From Sulfurovum sp. AR (lineage in GTDB: Bacteria; Campylobacterota; Campylobacteria; Campylobacterales; Sulfurovaceae), in assembly GCF_000296775.1 (NCBI RefSeq), contig NZ_AJLE01000007.1:1-64000 (forward strand): a DNA stretch of 64,000 nucleotides, read 5' to 3'. The notes beneath the pieces are model-generated. The model did not search any database and was not told the origin of the DNA. It worked only from the letters and a program-made list of their open reading frames with translations. Of this stretch, positions 9,664 to 18,036 are shown piece after piece. Each line of letters begins with the position of its first letter. Within the stretch, counting starts at the first letter, position 1. The translations under genes were made by a program, and so were the position numbers.

Positions 9664-9677
9664 CCCACAAAATATTC

Positions 9678-9709
9678 ATCGTTTTACATTTGACTGATAC
9701 AAAAACGAT
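9678..9709 (+). repeat. Inverted repeat in the rpmB leader
   Basis: Perfect 8-bp inverted repeat (ATCGTTTT at 9678-9685 and AAAACGAT at 9702-9709) separated by 16 bases, lying between the predicted rpmB promoter and its start codon. It could form a leader hairpin ending shortly before the AAAGG ribosome-binding site. A regulatory role is inference. Confidence 0.4.
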
Positions 9710-9727
9710 TAACTTAAAGGACATACT

Positions 9728-9937
9728 ATGGCAAGAAGATGTGACATTACGGGGAAAGGCCCATTGACAGGAAACAACGTTTCTCACGCAAACAACAAAA
9801 CAAAAAGAAGACAACTTCCAAACTTAAGATCTGTAAAGATCACACTTGAAGATGGAACAACTAAAAGAGTTAAAGTGGCGGCTTCTACACTTAGAACAAT
9901 GAAGAAACGCGCTGCTCAAGCTGCTACAGCTGAGTAA
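9728..9937 (+). CDS. rpmB: 50S ribosomal protein L28
   Basis: 69-residue basic ribosomal protein with the standard N-terminus ([11 protein letters not shown], then [14 protein letters not shown]), typical of bacterial L28. The start has an AAAGG ribosome-binding site. A strong short hairpin directly follows the stop codon, before the K+ channel gene. Confidence 0.97.
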   Translation: MARRCDITGKGPLTGNNVSHANNKTKRRQLPNLRSVKITLEDGTTKRVKVAASTLRTMKKRAAQAATAE

Positions 9938-9971
9938 GTCCCTACCTTTGGGACTCTGGCTGTGAAAGCCA
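9937..9971 (+). repeat. Two tandem hairpins between rpmB and the K+ channel gene
   Basis: The first hairpin has AGTCCC (9937-9942) pairing with GGGACT (9950-9955). The second has TGGCT (9957-9961) pairing with AGCCA (9967-9971), and its five-base loop contains the GTG start codon of the channel gene (9962). Neither is followed by a T-run, so they are not typical terminators. They could limit initiation on the channel gene. Confidence 0.4.
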
Positions 9972-11092
9972 CACAAAAATTTAAAAAGTTTCTCGGTTGG
10001 AGAAGCGCACCCAAACCTCATATTACACTAAATGATGAGTATTATGGTCATTTAGCCCCCTTTAGACTACCCCTTATACTTACTGTAATTGTTATGCTTA
10101 TCGGTACGATGGGCTATATGCTTATTGACGGTTTTCCACTTATGGATGCCATTTATCAAACAGGTATCACATTTACTACCGTAGGTTTCGGAGAGATAAA
10201 GCCCATATCAGATATGGGACGTATTTTCACCATCACGCTTATTATCTTTGGCTTTATTGTCTTTTCTATCGCTATAGGTATTATCGCAGAAGTCGTCAAA
10301 AAAGGTGAATTTCAAAAAACTGTCAAGGAGCGTAAAATGCTTTACGAAATTGCTAGACTTAAACACCATTTTATTGTCTGTTATCATAATGAATTTACGA
10401 TACAGGTAACCAAACAACTTCGTGAAAACCACATCCCTTTTGTGGTGGTTGACCCTAGAGAAGATATGGAAGAGATAGCAAAGAAATACCATTACCCTTA
10501 CTTTGTAACAGCTGAACCCCATACAGAAGAAGGCATCTTAAAATCGCACCTCTCTTCAGCCAAAGGTGTGATCACGCTTGCAGACAACATTGCGGACAAT
10601 ATTGCGACCATTGCTTCTGCAAGACTCTATGAATCAGAGATACACCGCGGGAAAAAGTTCCTTATCATTGCTAATGCCAAAAGCAGTGAAGATGACCAAA
10701 AACTGCTTAAACTTGGTGCGGACAAGGTCGTCACTGCAACGAAACTCATGGCACAGCGTATCAATGCTATGGCAGCACGTCCGGACATGGAAAACCTTCT
10801 CCAAGAGTTCCTTTACAAAACAGATACCCCTCTTGATATGGAAGAGGGAAAAGTCTTTAAAACATCATGGCTTGCACTGAAAAAAATCAAAACTGCCCGT
10901 TTTAGAGATGTAGCAAATGTGACTGTGATCGGTATACGTCAGAAAGATGGCAGATTTATCCCTATGCCCAAAGGTGATACGATCATTATGCCAGAATCCA
11001 AGCTTTTACTTATCGGTACAGGTGAAGGTATCGCTAAAGCAAAAAAGATCATCCGTAAAAAAGAAAAACCTGAGGAACTTAAATATGTATAA
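9962..11092 (+). CDS. Potassium channel with RCK domain
   Basis: 376 residues. Two transmembrane helices (about 36-57 and 83-107) flank a pore loop with the K+ selectivity filter TVGFG (73-77). A cytoplasmic RCK/TrkA-N-like domain follows (about 126-240), then a TrkA-C-like domain (about 300-365). The usual nucleotide-binding GxGxxG at the start of the RCK domain is absent; the sequence there is VCYHNEF, so NAD(H) binding is doubtful. The only usable start is GTG at 9962, because an in-frame stop lies nine codons upstream. Its last eight bases overlap argJ. Confidence 0.88.
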   Translation: MKATQKFKKFLGWRSAPKPHITLNDEYYGHLAPFRLPLILTVIVMLIGTMGYMLIDGFPLMDAIYQTGITFTTVGFGEIKPISDMGRIFTITLIIFGFIVFSIAIGIIAEVVKKGEFQKTVKERKMLYEIARLKHHFIVCYHNEFTIQVTKQLRENHIPFVVVDPREDMEEIAKKYHYPYFVTAEPHTEEGILKSHLSSAKGVITLADNIADNIATIASARLYESEIHRGKKFLIIANAKSSEDDQKLLKLGADKVVTATKLMAQRINAMAARPDMENLLQEFLYKTDTPLDMEEGKVFKTSWLALKKIKTARFRDVANVTVIGIRQKDGRFIPMPKGDTIIMPESKLLLIGTGEGIAKAKKIIRKKEKPEELKYV

Positions 11093-12296
11093 GCTTATTC
11101 CACTTGAAAACGGTCTAGAGAATGTAGAAGGATTCTTCTGTGGAGCGACCAATGTTGGTATGAGAAAAAAACCTGTCAACTCTGATAGTTCTGAACTAGA
11201 TGGTGATGTTGCCTTTATACGAAGCGAAAAACCTTGTGATATCTCCGCTGTCTTTACGAGCAATACATTTCAAGCGGCACCTATCAAACATTTTCAAAAA
11301 TATCCTAAAGATTTTCAAACCAACTTTGTCCTCATCAATGCCAAAAATGCCAATGCCATGACAGGGAATAAAGGTATAGAAGATATAGAATCCATTATGT
11401 CTATACTCAGCACCAAACAAAAAGTACTGAACCCTGTAATGAGTTCTACGGGTGTCATAGGATACCGTTTGCCTATAGACAAGATCACCTCTGCGTTTGA
11501 TACACTGGACTTTAATGCTTCAAATTCGCATCAGGCAGCCCGTGCCATCATGACCACTGACAGCTTCAAAAAAGAGTTGGCATATCAAGTAGAACTTGAA
11601 GATGGCAACACATTTAATATCGCAGCTATCTGTAAAGGTGCAGGCATGATAAATCCTGCGATGGCTACCATGCTCTGTTTTGTCATTACCGATGCCAACA
11701 TCCCCAAGTCTGACATGGATGAACTGCTTACAGAGGCAACAAAGAGCTCATTTAACCGCATCTCTGTAGATGGTGATACCTCTACCAATGATACGGTCAT
11801 GTTACTTGCAAACAAACAAAGTTCCCATTACAACAAAGAAGCCTTTGCTGAAGCCCTCAACAAGATTATGTTTGAACTGGCGATGCTTATACTCAAGGAT
11901 GGAGAAGGGGCTAACAAACTGGTAGCCTTTGAAGTCAAGGGTGCCAAGAGTGAAGAAGACGCGAAGAGAGCAAGTATGGCATTAAGTAACTCTCTTCTGG
12001 TAAAGACTGCACTCTTTGGAGAAGATCCAAACTGGGGACGTATTGCTTCAACCATAGGCGCATCCGGTATAGCCTGTGATGATGAAACCCTTACCATACA
12101 TTATGATGACCTTCTTATCTACTCCAGTGAATTTAGGGAGTTAGACAAAGTACGTGAAGAGAAGGCATACAAGGTCATGAAACAAGAGCGTTTTAAAGTC
12201 ACTTGTGATATCGGCTTAGGTGATGCCAGTTATACATCCTATGGCTGCGACCTGAGTTACGAATATGTAAAAATAAATGCAGAATACCGAACGTAA
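11085..12296 (+). CDS. argJ: Bifunctional ornithine acetyltransferase/N-acetylglutamate synthase
   Basis: Recycles the acetyl group from N-acetylornithine to glutamate in the cyclic arginine pathway. The 403-residue precursor cleaves itself between Ala194 and Thr195 in the MATML motif; the new N-terminal Thr is the nucleophile. KGAGMI before the cleavage site and DGDTSTNDT after it are family signatures. I chose the ATG at 11085, which starts the conserved N-terminus; the frame stays open upstream but only inside the K+ channel gene. It is coupled to the channel gene by an eight-base overlap. Confidence 0.95.
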   Translation: MYKLIPLENGLENVEGFFCGATNVGMRKKPVNSDSSELDGDVAFIRSEKPCDISAVFTSNTFQAAPIKHFQKYPKDFQTNFVLINAKNANAMTGNKGIEDIESIMSILSTKQKVLNPVMSSTGVIGYRLPIDKITSAFDTLDFNASNSHQAARAIMTTDSFKKELAYQVELEDGNTFNIAAICKGAGMINPAMATMLCFVITDANIPKSDMDELLTEATKSSFNRISVDGDTSTNDTVMLLANKQSSHYNKEAFAEALNKIMFELAMLILKDGEGANKLVAFEVKGAKSEEDAKRASMALSNSLLVKTALFGEDPNWGRIASTIGASGIACDDETLTIHYDDLLIYSSEFRELDKVREEKAYKVMKQERFKVTCDIGLGDASYTSYGCDLSYEYVKINAEYRT

Positions 12297-12335
12297 AAAA
12301 TTGTAATTTTAACTCTTTGCTAACCACAAAAAAGT

Positions 12336-12341
12336 TATAAT
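12336..12341 (+). promoter_or_regulatory. -10 element for the YdcH-like gene
   Basis: TATAAT 29 bases before the ATG at 12370, in the 73-base gap after argJ. No -35 box is evident. Confidence 0.45.
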
Positions 12342-12369
12342 TATAGAAATATTAATACTAGGAATTACC

Positions 12370-12594
12370 ATGTTACACGAATACAGAGATGAAATACACG
12401 AACTTAAACAAAGTAATGCACATTTTGCAAATATCTTTGATAAACACAATGCACTTGATCAACAAGTAGAGGATGCAGAAGCTGGTCGTACGGTTTTAAC
12501 TGATGCAGAGCTTGAAACACTGAAAAAAGAAAAACTTCTTTTGAAAGACGAAGCGTATAAAATGATCTTAGACTATAAAAAATCTAAAGCATAA
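12370..12594 (+). CDS. YdcH-like protein (DUF465)
   Basis: 74-residue all-helical protein with the family pattern: an N-terminal HEYRDEIHELK helix, the central FDKHNALDQQV segment, and LTDAELETLKKEKLLLKDE leading into a C-terminal basic helix. The biochemical role of this widespread family is unknown. An AGGAAT ribosome-binding site precedes the ATG. Confidence 0.85.
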   Translation: MLHEYRDEIHELKQSNAHFANIFDKHNALDQQVEDAEAGRTVLTDAELETLKKEKLLLKDEAYKMILDYKKSKA

Positions 12595-12612
12595 TTATAG
12601 TCCTTAACATCC

Positions 12613-12630
12613 TATGGGCTCTTGCCCATA
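12613..12630 (+). terminator. Hairpin after the YdcH-like gene
   Basis: Perfect 7-bp stem TATGGGC/GCCCATA with a four-base loop, 19 bases past the stop codon. No T-run follows, so it may be a weak terminator or an mRNA 3'-end stabiliser. Confidence 0.4.
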
Positions 12631-12680
12631 TCTGAATTATCTTACCCTATACTCTCTTGAAACAATCTATAGGAATACCC

Positions 12681-13403
12681 ATGAAATTATTAACATTTAT
12701 ACTTCTTATCACCCTCTTTACAGCAACTCAAGCCGTAGGACCTCAAGCTATCTACTATGGAAAAGTATTAGAAGTACAAAGTGCTATGGGATACAAATAC
12801 CTTAAAGTAGATGAAAATGGTACTAAACATTGGGTCGCCATAGCAAATGCACCAGTTGTTTTAGGTGATAGGATCGGCTATGACAAGAGAACTGTAATGC
12901 ATGACTTTAAGAGTAAATCACTGGGGAAAACATTTAAAGAGATCATCTTCGCCTCAGATGTTTATCTTCCTCAAAAAGTACAAAGACCTAAAAGTATGAA
13001 AGAGATGCTGGGATTAGGCCATCAAGATCCCCACAAAGGTATGAGAAGAGGTATGTCACCCGAAGATGAGGAAAAACCTGCAAAGCCCTTTGTGAAAAAA
13101 GACTCTTATACGGTTGAAGAGGTACATATGTGGAGAAAAAGTCTGGAAGGTCAGATCATCTCTTTAGAAGGTACTGTCTTTAAAGTCTCTCATCAAATCA
13201 TGAAACGTGACTGGGTGCACATGGGCGATGGTACAGGTAATGAGAAAAAACTTACCGATGACCTGGTATTCACAGCTGCTTCAACCAGTATAAAAGCTGG
13301 AGACAAGGTCATTGCCACAGGTAAAGTTATTGTCAACAAAGATTTTGGATATGGTTACTTCTATAAAGTCCTGATCCAGGATGCTACATTTAAGGTGAAA
13401 TAA
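12681..13403 (+). CDS. Periplasmic protein with two OB-fold-like segments
   Basis: 240 residues from the ATG at 12681, chosen because AGGAAT precedes it and it opens a clean signal peptide (about residues 1-18, ending TQAVG). Two beta-rich segments follow: about 20-95 (GKVLEV...GYKYLKV...HWVAI) and about 155-240 (LEGTVFKV...DWVHMGDGTG...VFTA...VIATGKV). The second looks like the nucleic-acid-binding-type OB-fold of small exported bacterial proteins. A Lys/Met-rich linker joins them. The function is unknown. It ends one base before the helicase start, so the two are probably co-transcribed. Confidence 0.65.
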   Translation: MKLLTFILLITLFTATQAVGPQAIYYGKVLEVQSAMGYKYLKVDENGTKHWVAIANAPVVLGDRIGYDKRTVMHDFKSKSLGKTFKEIIFASDVYLPQKVQRPKSMKEMLGLGHQDPHKGMRRGMSPEDEEKPAKPFVKKDSYTVEEVHMWRKSLEGQIISLEGTVFKVSHQIMKRDWVHMGDGTGNEKKLTDDLVFTAASTSIKAGDKVIATGKVIVNKDFGYGYFYKVLIQDATFKVK

Positions 13404-13404
13404 T

Positions 13405-14766
13405 ATGGCTACGTTTAAAAGTATAGAAGCATTCCCGGAAGCGCTTCTAGAGACACTGGATATACTGGATTTCACTACGATGACCGAAATACAGGAAAAG
13501 GCTATCAGTCCTATCCTGGAAGGTAGAGACATTTTAGCGCAATCCAAGACAGGTTCCGGGAAGACATTAGCCTTTGGCTTGCCCTGTGTAATACAGACAG
13601 ATACCAATAACTATAAACCTCAGACCCTTATCATTACCCCAACACGTGAACTCTCCGATCAAGTAGCGGTGGAACTGAGAAAAGTTGCAGCCTACAAATC
13701 CAACCTCAAAATACTGACTCTCTATGGTGGTGTGCCACTTCGTGCACAAGCCGAATCACTCGCCAAAGGGGCACATATCCTCATCGGTACACCCGGACGG
13801 ATACAAGACCACTTGGCGAAAGGGACACTGATCCTTGACACTGTCAAAACACTTGTACTCGATGAAGCAGATCGTATGCTGGATATGGGCTTTTATGATG
13901 AGATAATCAAGATAGGGTCCAACATGCCACACACAAAACAGACCCTGCTCTTCTCAGCAACATTCCCGGAGAAAATAGAAAAACTCGCCAAAGCACTATT
14001 GAAACAGCCCATGACCATCAAAGTAGACACGGTTCAAGAGGGCGATAATATAGCTGAGATAGTCTATGAGACATCTGATAAATTGAAGACACTTACTACC
14101 CTGATCCAATCCTATAAACCAGAGTCACTCCTTATTTTCTGTAATACTAAGGCAGAAGTCGTTTCTCTCACTGATATATTACATCAAAAAGGGCATTCTG
14201 TGATAGACATCCATGGTGACCTTGAACAAAAAGACCGTAACGAATCTGTGATCGCTTTTTCCAATGGGTCCAAACGCATTATGGTGGCCACAGATGTTGC
14301 TTCAAGAGGTTTGGATATCAAAGACATCGAACTGGTCATCAATTATGATCTGCCCTTTGACCAAGAAGTCTACACCCACCGCATTGGACGTACAGGACGC
14401 GCAGATGCCAAAGGTACAGCCATCTCGCTCTATGGTCCAAGTGAGAGTGAAAAATGCGCTTACATTACCTCTGCTGCACGTACAGCAGAGATGAAAGAGT
14501 TACGTGTAGATGCAACTTTTAAGATGCTCTCTGAGTATGATACACTTTGCATTAACGGCGGTAAAAAAACCAAGCTTCGTGCAGGAGATATACTCGGTAC
14601 TTTATGTAAAGAGATAGGTATTGACCCTAAAATGATAGGAAAGATAAATATTACAGACACAAAGTCGTATGTTGCGCTACATCATACTGTCACAGACAAA
14701 GTATTGAAAGCATTAAAGAAAACACCGATCAAAAAGAAGAGATATATCACCTGGATATTGAACTAA
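13405..14766 (+). CDS. DEAD-box RNA helicase, DbpA-like
   Basis: 453 residues with all helicase motifs: Q-motif near residue 27 (TEIQEKAI), motif I AQSKTGSGKT (45-54), PTRELS, TPGR, DEAD (about 153-156), SATFPEK, and HRIGRTGR (motif VI). The C-terminal 70 residues (GGKKTKLRAGDIL...) match the DbpA RNA-recognition domain, which targets helix 92 of 23S rRNA, so a role in large-subunit assembly is likely. Its stop overlaps that of the convergent dedA gene by four bases (CTAA). Confidence 0.9.
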   Translation: MATFKSIEAFPEALLETLDILDFTTMTEIQEKAISPILEGRDILAQSKTGSGKTLAFGLPCVIQTDTNNYKPQTLIITPTRELSDQVAVELRKVAAYKSNLKILTLYGGVPLRAQAESLAKGAHILIGTPGRIQDHLAKGTLILDTVKTLVLDEADRMLDMGFYDEIIKIGSNMPHTKQTLLFSATFPEKIEKLAKALLKQPMTIKVDTVQEGDNIAEIVYETSDKLKTLTTLIQSYKPESLLIFCNTKAEVVSLTDILHQKGHSVIDIHGDLEQKDRNESVIAFSNGSKRIMVATDVASRGLDIKDIELVINYDLPFDQEVYTHRIGRTGRADAKGTAISLYGPSESEKCAYITSAARTAEMKELRVDATFKMLSEYDTLCINGGKKTKLRAGDILGTLCKEIGIDPKMIGKINITDTKSYVALHHTVTDKVLKALKKTPIKKKRYITWILN

Positions 14767-15377
14767 TCTTCCAATATCTTTTGTCTTCTTTTGTGTCTCA
14801 CGATATAGAAAAGTGTGATCAATATGACACAAAATAGTGCGATCAATGTGGCAGAATGAAGATACTCAGAGATAAGTGCTTCATTTGAGCCCAGTAGGTA
14901 CCCTAAGGCCACTAAAACGATCACCCATATTCCTGCACCGAATCCGGAATAAAAAGCAAATTTAGCCATATTCATACGTGCAAGTCCTGCAGGCAGAGAG
15001 ATGAGTTGCCGTATACCTGGAATGAGTCTACCGTTGAAAGTGGAGAGTTCTCCATGTTTAGTAAAAAAGGCTTCGAGTTTATCTAACGTTTCTTCTTTAA
15101 TAAAAAAGTATCTTCCATAACGTAAAATGAACTTTCTTCCAAAATGCATCGCCAGATAATAATTAAAAAGTGCTCCTGCTACAGAACCCACTATACCCGC
15201 TAAAACTACCATATACAGGTTCATTTCACCTTTAAATGCCAAATATCCTGCAGGTATCATAACAATTTCACTGGGAAAAGGGAAAAAAGTGCTCTCAAGG
15301 AACATAAGAAGGAAGATACCCCAGTACCCCATATCACCAATGTAACTTACAATGGTTTGGGCAATCTCGTGTATCAT
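14763..15377 (-). CDS. DedA family membrane protein
   Basis: 204 residues with four to five hydrophobic segments. It has the conserved FFPFPSEIVMIPAGYLA segment near residue 31 and the R-x-x-P-G-x-R-x-x-x-S-x-x-A-G motif (RLIPGIRQLISLPAG), hallmarks of DedA/SNARE-associated proteins, several of which flip undecaprenyl phosphate or phospholipids. It is the last gene of the acpP-fabF-accA-dedA unit, 16 bases after accA. Confidence 0.88.
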   Translation of the reverse strand: MIHEIAQTIVSYIGDMGYWGIFLLMFLESTFFPFPSEIVMIPAGYLAFKGEMNLYMVVLAGIVGSVAGALFNYYLAMHFGRKFILRYGRYFFIKEETLDKLEAFFTKHGELSTFNGRLIPGIRQLISLPAGLARMNMAKFAFYSGFGAGIWVIVLVALGYLLGSNEALISEYLHSATLIALFCVILITLFYIVRHKRRQKILED

Positions 15378-15393
15378 AAAAAGGTATTAGTCA

Positions 15394-16329
15394 CTATTCG
15401 CTATATGCGCCAACAGCTGTAAGTCTTTTATACCGCTGATCAAGCATTTCATCTACAGAAAGTTCTTTCAGTGCTTGTACATTCTCTAGGAAATACTTTT
15501 TAAGTACCTCTGCTGCGGTTTCTTTATCACGATGTGCACCTATAAGAGGCTCATCCAGTACATCATCTACCAAATTGTGTTCAAGTAGATCTGTTGGTGT
15601 GATCTTCAGTGCTTTCGTCGCAGCTTCTACTTTGCTCGGGTCATTCCATAAGATCGCAGAACACCCTTCAGGTGAAATAACGGCAAATACAGAGTACCGC
15701 ATCATAGCAAGTTTATCAGCAACACCGATGGCAAGTGCTCCACCTGAACCACCTTCACCTATCACAACAGAAACCATAGGTACTTTCACAGAAGCAAATT
15801 CAAACAGGTTTTTAGCGATAGCCTCACTCTGACCTCTCTCTTCTGCTCCAAGACCAGGGTATGCACCCGGAGTGTCTATCAGCATCAATACAGGAATGTC
15901 AAATTTTTCTGCCATTTTTACTGCACGTAGTGCTTTTCTATAGCCTTCAGGATTTGGCATACCAAAGTTTCTTTTGATCTTGTTTTTAACGCCACGTCCC
16001 TTTTGTTCACCGATAAGCATCGTCTTCTGTCCATTGATCCAACCAATATAACATAAAATAGCCGGATCATCTCTAAAGGCGCGATCACCGTGAATTTCAT
16101 ACGCATCATCCATCAAAAGTCTGATGTAATCCAAAGCATAAGGTCTATCCGGGTGGCGGGCAAGCTGAAGTTTTTGAAAGTCACTCAGTGAACCATACGT
16201 CTTGTGTACTTCTTTGTCCAGTTCAGTTTGATACTTATTTACAGCCTCGATATTTTCTATGGCTTGTGCCGATACAAGCTCTTCTTGTATCGATTCAATC
16301 TTGCTCTCAAAGTCTAAATAAGTTGCCAT
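15394..16329 (-). CDS. accA: Acetyl-CoA carboxylase carboxyltransferase subunit alpha
   Basis: 311 residues. With AccD it transfers the carboxyl group from biotin to acetyl-CoA, giving malonyl-CoA. Clear family segments are [50 protein letters not shown], and [14 protein letters not shown], which form the oxyanion holes. It lies ten bases after fabF in the fatty-acid synthesis operon; accD, accB and accC are elsewhere. Confidence 0.97.
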   Translation of the reverse strand: MATYLDFESKIESIQEELVSAQAIENIEAVNKYQTELDKEVHKTYGSLSDFQKLQLARHPDRPYALDYIRLLMDDAYEIHGDRAFRDDPAILCYIGWINGQKTMLIGEQKGRGVKNKIKRNFGMPNPEGYRKALRAVKMAEKFDIPVLMLIDTPGAYPGLGAEERGQSEAIAKNLFEFASVKVPMVSVVIGEGGSGGALAIGVADKLAMMRYSVFAVISPEGCSAILWNDPSKVEAATKALKITPTDLLEHNLVDDVLDEPLIGAHRDKETAAEVLKKYFLENVQALKELSVDEMLDQRYKRLTAVGAYSE

Positions 16330-16339
16330 GCATATACCC

Positions 16340-17557
16340 TTATATCTTCTTAAAGATAACTACGCCGTTTGTTCCACCAAAACCAAATGAATTACTCATA
16401 ACAATATTGATATCTGCTTTTCTAGCTTCATTAGGTACATAATCCAAATCACAGTTTTCATCTGGCGTTGTATAATTGATCGTCGGAGGAAGTACCCCAT
16501 CTCTCATTGCCATAAGAGATACGACTGCTTCAATGGCACCTGCTGCACCAAGACAGTGACCCACTTGACCTTTGATAGAACTTACCGGAGGACAGTTCTC
16601 TTTCCCCCCAAACAACTCTTTAAGTGCTGCAGTTTCATTTTTGTCATTGATCGGTGTTGACGTACCATGCGCATTGACATAGTCTACTTTTGGCTCACCT
16701 GCCATCTTATACGCACCCTTCATCGCTCTGAGAGGCCCATCCATCGTTGGTGTAGTGATATGGTTTGCATCACCGCTTTCACCAAATCCGATCAGTTCAC
16801 CATAAATCGTTGCACCTCTTGCAACCGCATCTTCATACGTCTCTAATACCAATGCAGCGGCACCTTCACCCATTACAAAACCGTCACGACCACTGTCGAA
16901 TGGTCTAGAGGCAGTTTGAGGATCATCATTTCTTGTAGAGAGTGCTTTCATTGCAGCGAATCCACCGATACCCACTTCACAGATAGCAGATTCTGCACCC
17001 ACGACCAACATTTTATCTGCCGTACCGACCATGATAGATTTTGCAGCCTCACCGATAGCATGTGTACCTGCAGCACATGCAGTCACAGATGAAAGGTTTG
17101 GACCTTTAAGTCCTTGATAGATAGAGATAAAACCACCCAGCATATTCACCAAAGAAGATGGGATGAAGAACGGAGAGATCCTTCTTGGTCCTTTTGTTGC
17201 ACATACGACTGAGTTCTTTTCGATATTTGGTAATCCACCAATCCCTGAAGCAGAAGCCACACCGAATCTCTCCATATCTACATCTTCTGGAAGTTTAGCA
17301 TCTTCCATAGCTTCCAACGCAGCTTTAAGGCCAAGTTGTATAAATCTATCCGCTTTCTTTGCCTCTTTTGCATCAAGCACAGTGAGTGGATCAAAGTCTG
17401 TAATTTCACCAGCGATACTGACAGCATGCTTTTCTGTATCGAACGTCTCGATAGTTTTGATACCACATTTCCCTTCTAAGATTGCAGAAAATGCACTTTC
17501 TTTATCTAGCCCTAGAGAATTTATCATCCCTAAACCTGTCACTACAACTCTTTTCAC
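16340..17557 (-). CDS. fabF: 3-oxoacyl-ACP synthase II
   Basis: 405-residue condensing enzyme of fatty-acid elongation. The Cys-His-His triad is visible: Cys161 in VTACAAGTH, His297 in [11 protein letters not shown] and His334 in GHCLGAAGA. The C-terminal [10 protein letters not shown] motif is present. Translation starts at GTG (17557), with AGGAGA five bases upstream. It is the second gene of acpP-fabF-accA-dedA. Confidence 0.97.
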   Translation of the reverse strand: MKRVVVTGLGMINSLGLDKESAFSAILEGKCGIKTIETFDTEKHAVSIAGEITDFDPLTVLDAKEAKKADRFIQLGLKAALEAMEDAKLPEDVDMERFGVASASGIGGLPNIEKNSVVCATKGPRRISPFFIPSSLVNMLGGFISIYQGLKGPNLSSVTACAAGTHAIGEAAKSIMVGTADKMLVVGAESAICEVGIGGFAAMKALSTRNDDPQTASRPFDSGRDGFVMGEGAAALVLETYEDAVARGATIYGELIGFGESGDANHITTPTMDGPLRAMKGAYKMAGEPKVDYVNAHGTSTPINDKNETAALKELFGGKENCPPVSSIKGQVGHCLGAAGAIEAVVSLMAMRDGVLPPTINYTTPDENCDLDYVPNEARKADINIVMSNSFGFGGTNGVVIFKKI

Positions 17558-17649
17558 TGGCTCTCCTATTCCATTTTATATAAAATATATATGAATATTT
17601 TTTGAAATACTCATATCTATTTTATCAAATCCCCCGAAGGGAACTTAAC

Positions 17650-17877
17650 TTATACGTTTTCGATAAATTTGATAGCGTCAGCTACAGTTGCAATTGCCTC
17701 TGCTTGGTCATCAGGGATTTCGATATCGAATTTCTCTTCAAGTGCCATTACCAACTCAACAACATCAAGACTATCAGCCCCAAGATCTTCTACGAATTTA
17801 GATTCCTCTTTCACCTCATCTGGGCTCACATTTAGTTGCTCAACAACTACTTCTTTTACATCATCAAATAATGCCAT
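17650..17877 (-). CDS. acpP: Acyl carrier protein
   Basis: 75-residue acidic four-helix carrier. Ser36 in [11 protein letters not shown] receives the 4'-phosphopantetheine arm. AAGGAG is the ribosome-binding site and TATAAT at 17913-17918 (minus strand) the likely -10. It is the first gene of acpP-fabF-accA-dedA. fabG, which commonly sits just upstream of acpP in this phylum, is here about 6.3 kb away, beyond the TonB module. Confidence 0.97.
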   Translation of the reverse strand: MALFDDVKEVVVEQLNVSPDEVKEESKFVEDLGADSLDVVELVMALEEKFDIEIPDDQAEAIATVADAIKFIENV

Positions 17878-17912
17878 TGACTTTCTCCTTAAGTTTGTTA
17901 AAAATACGGGTA

Positions 17913-17918
17913 ATTATA
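17913..17918 (-). promoter_or_regulatory. -10 element for the acpP operon
   Basis: TATAAT on the minus strand preceded by a T-rich run (TTTTTTTGT), about 36 bases before the acpP ATG. This T-rich, -35-less form fits Campylobacterota housekeeping promoters. Confidence 0.6.
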
Positions 17919-17999
17919 ACAAAAAAAGTATAAAAAGCTTATACGTTTCATCAAATAGGTGTTTGTACTATCCTAAAGTTGATTTTTTAATGAGGTAGT

Positions 18000-18025
18000 G
18001 GGAAGAGAAAGAAACATCTCTTCCC
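18000..18025 (-). terminator. Hairpin after the TonB-dependent receptor gene
   Basis: Perfect 9-bp stem GGGAAGAGA/TCTCTTCCC with an eight-base loop, just past the receptor stop codon. It separates the receptor gene from the acpP promoter. No T-run follows on the minus strand, so its terminator strength is uncertain. Confidence 0.5.
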
Positions 18026-18036
18026 GTAGTATTAGA

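Noticed and set aside
10947-11084. N-terminal 46-residue extension of argJ
   Set aside because: It lies within the K+ channel gene in another frame; the ATG at 11085 starts the conserved ArgJ N-terminus.
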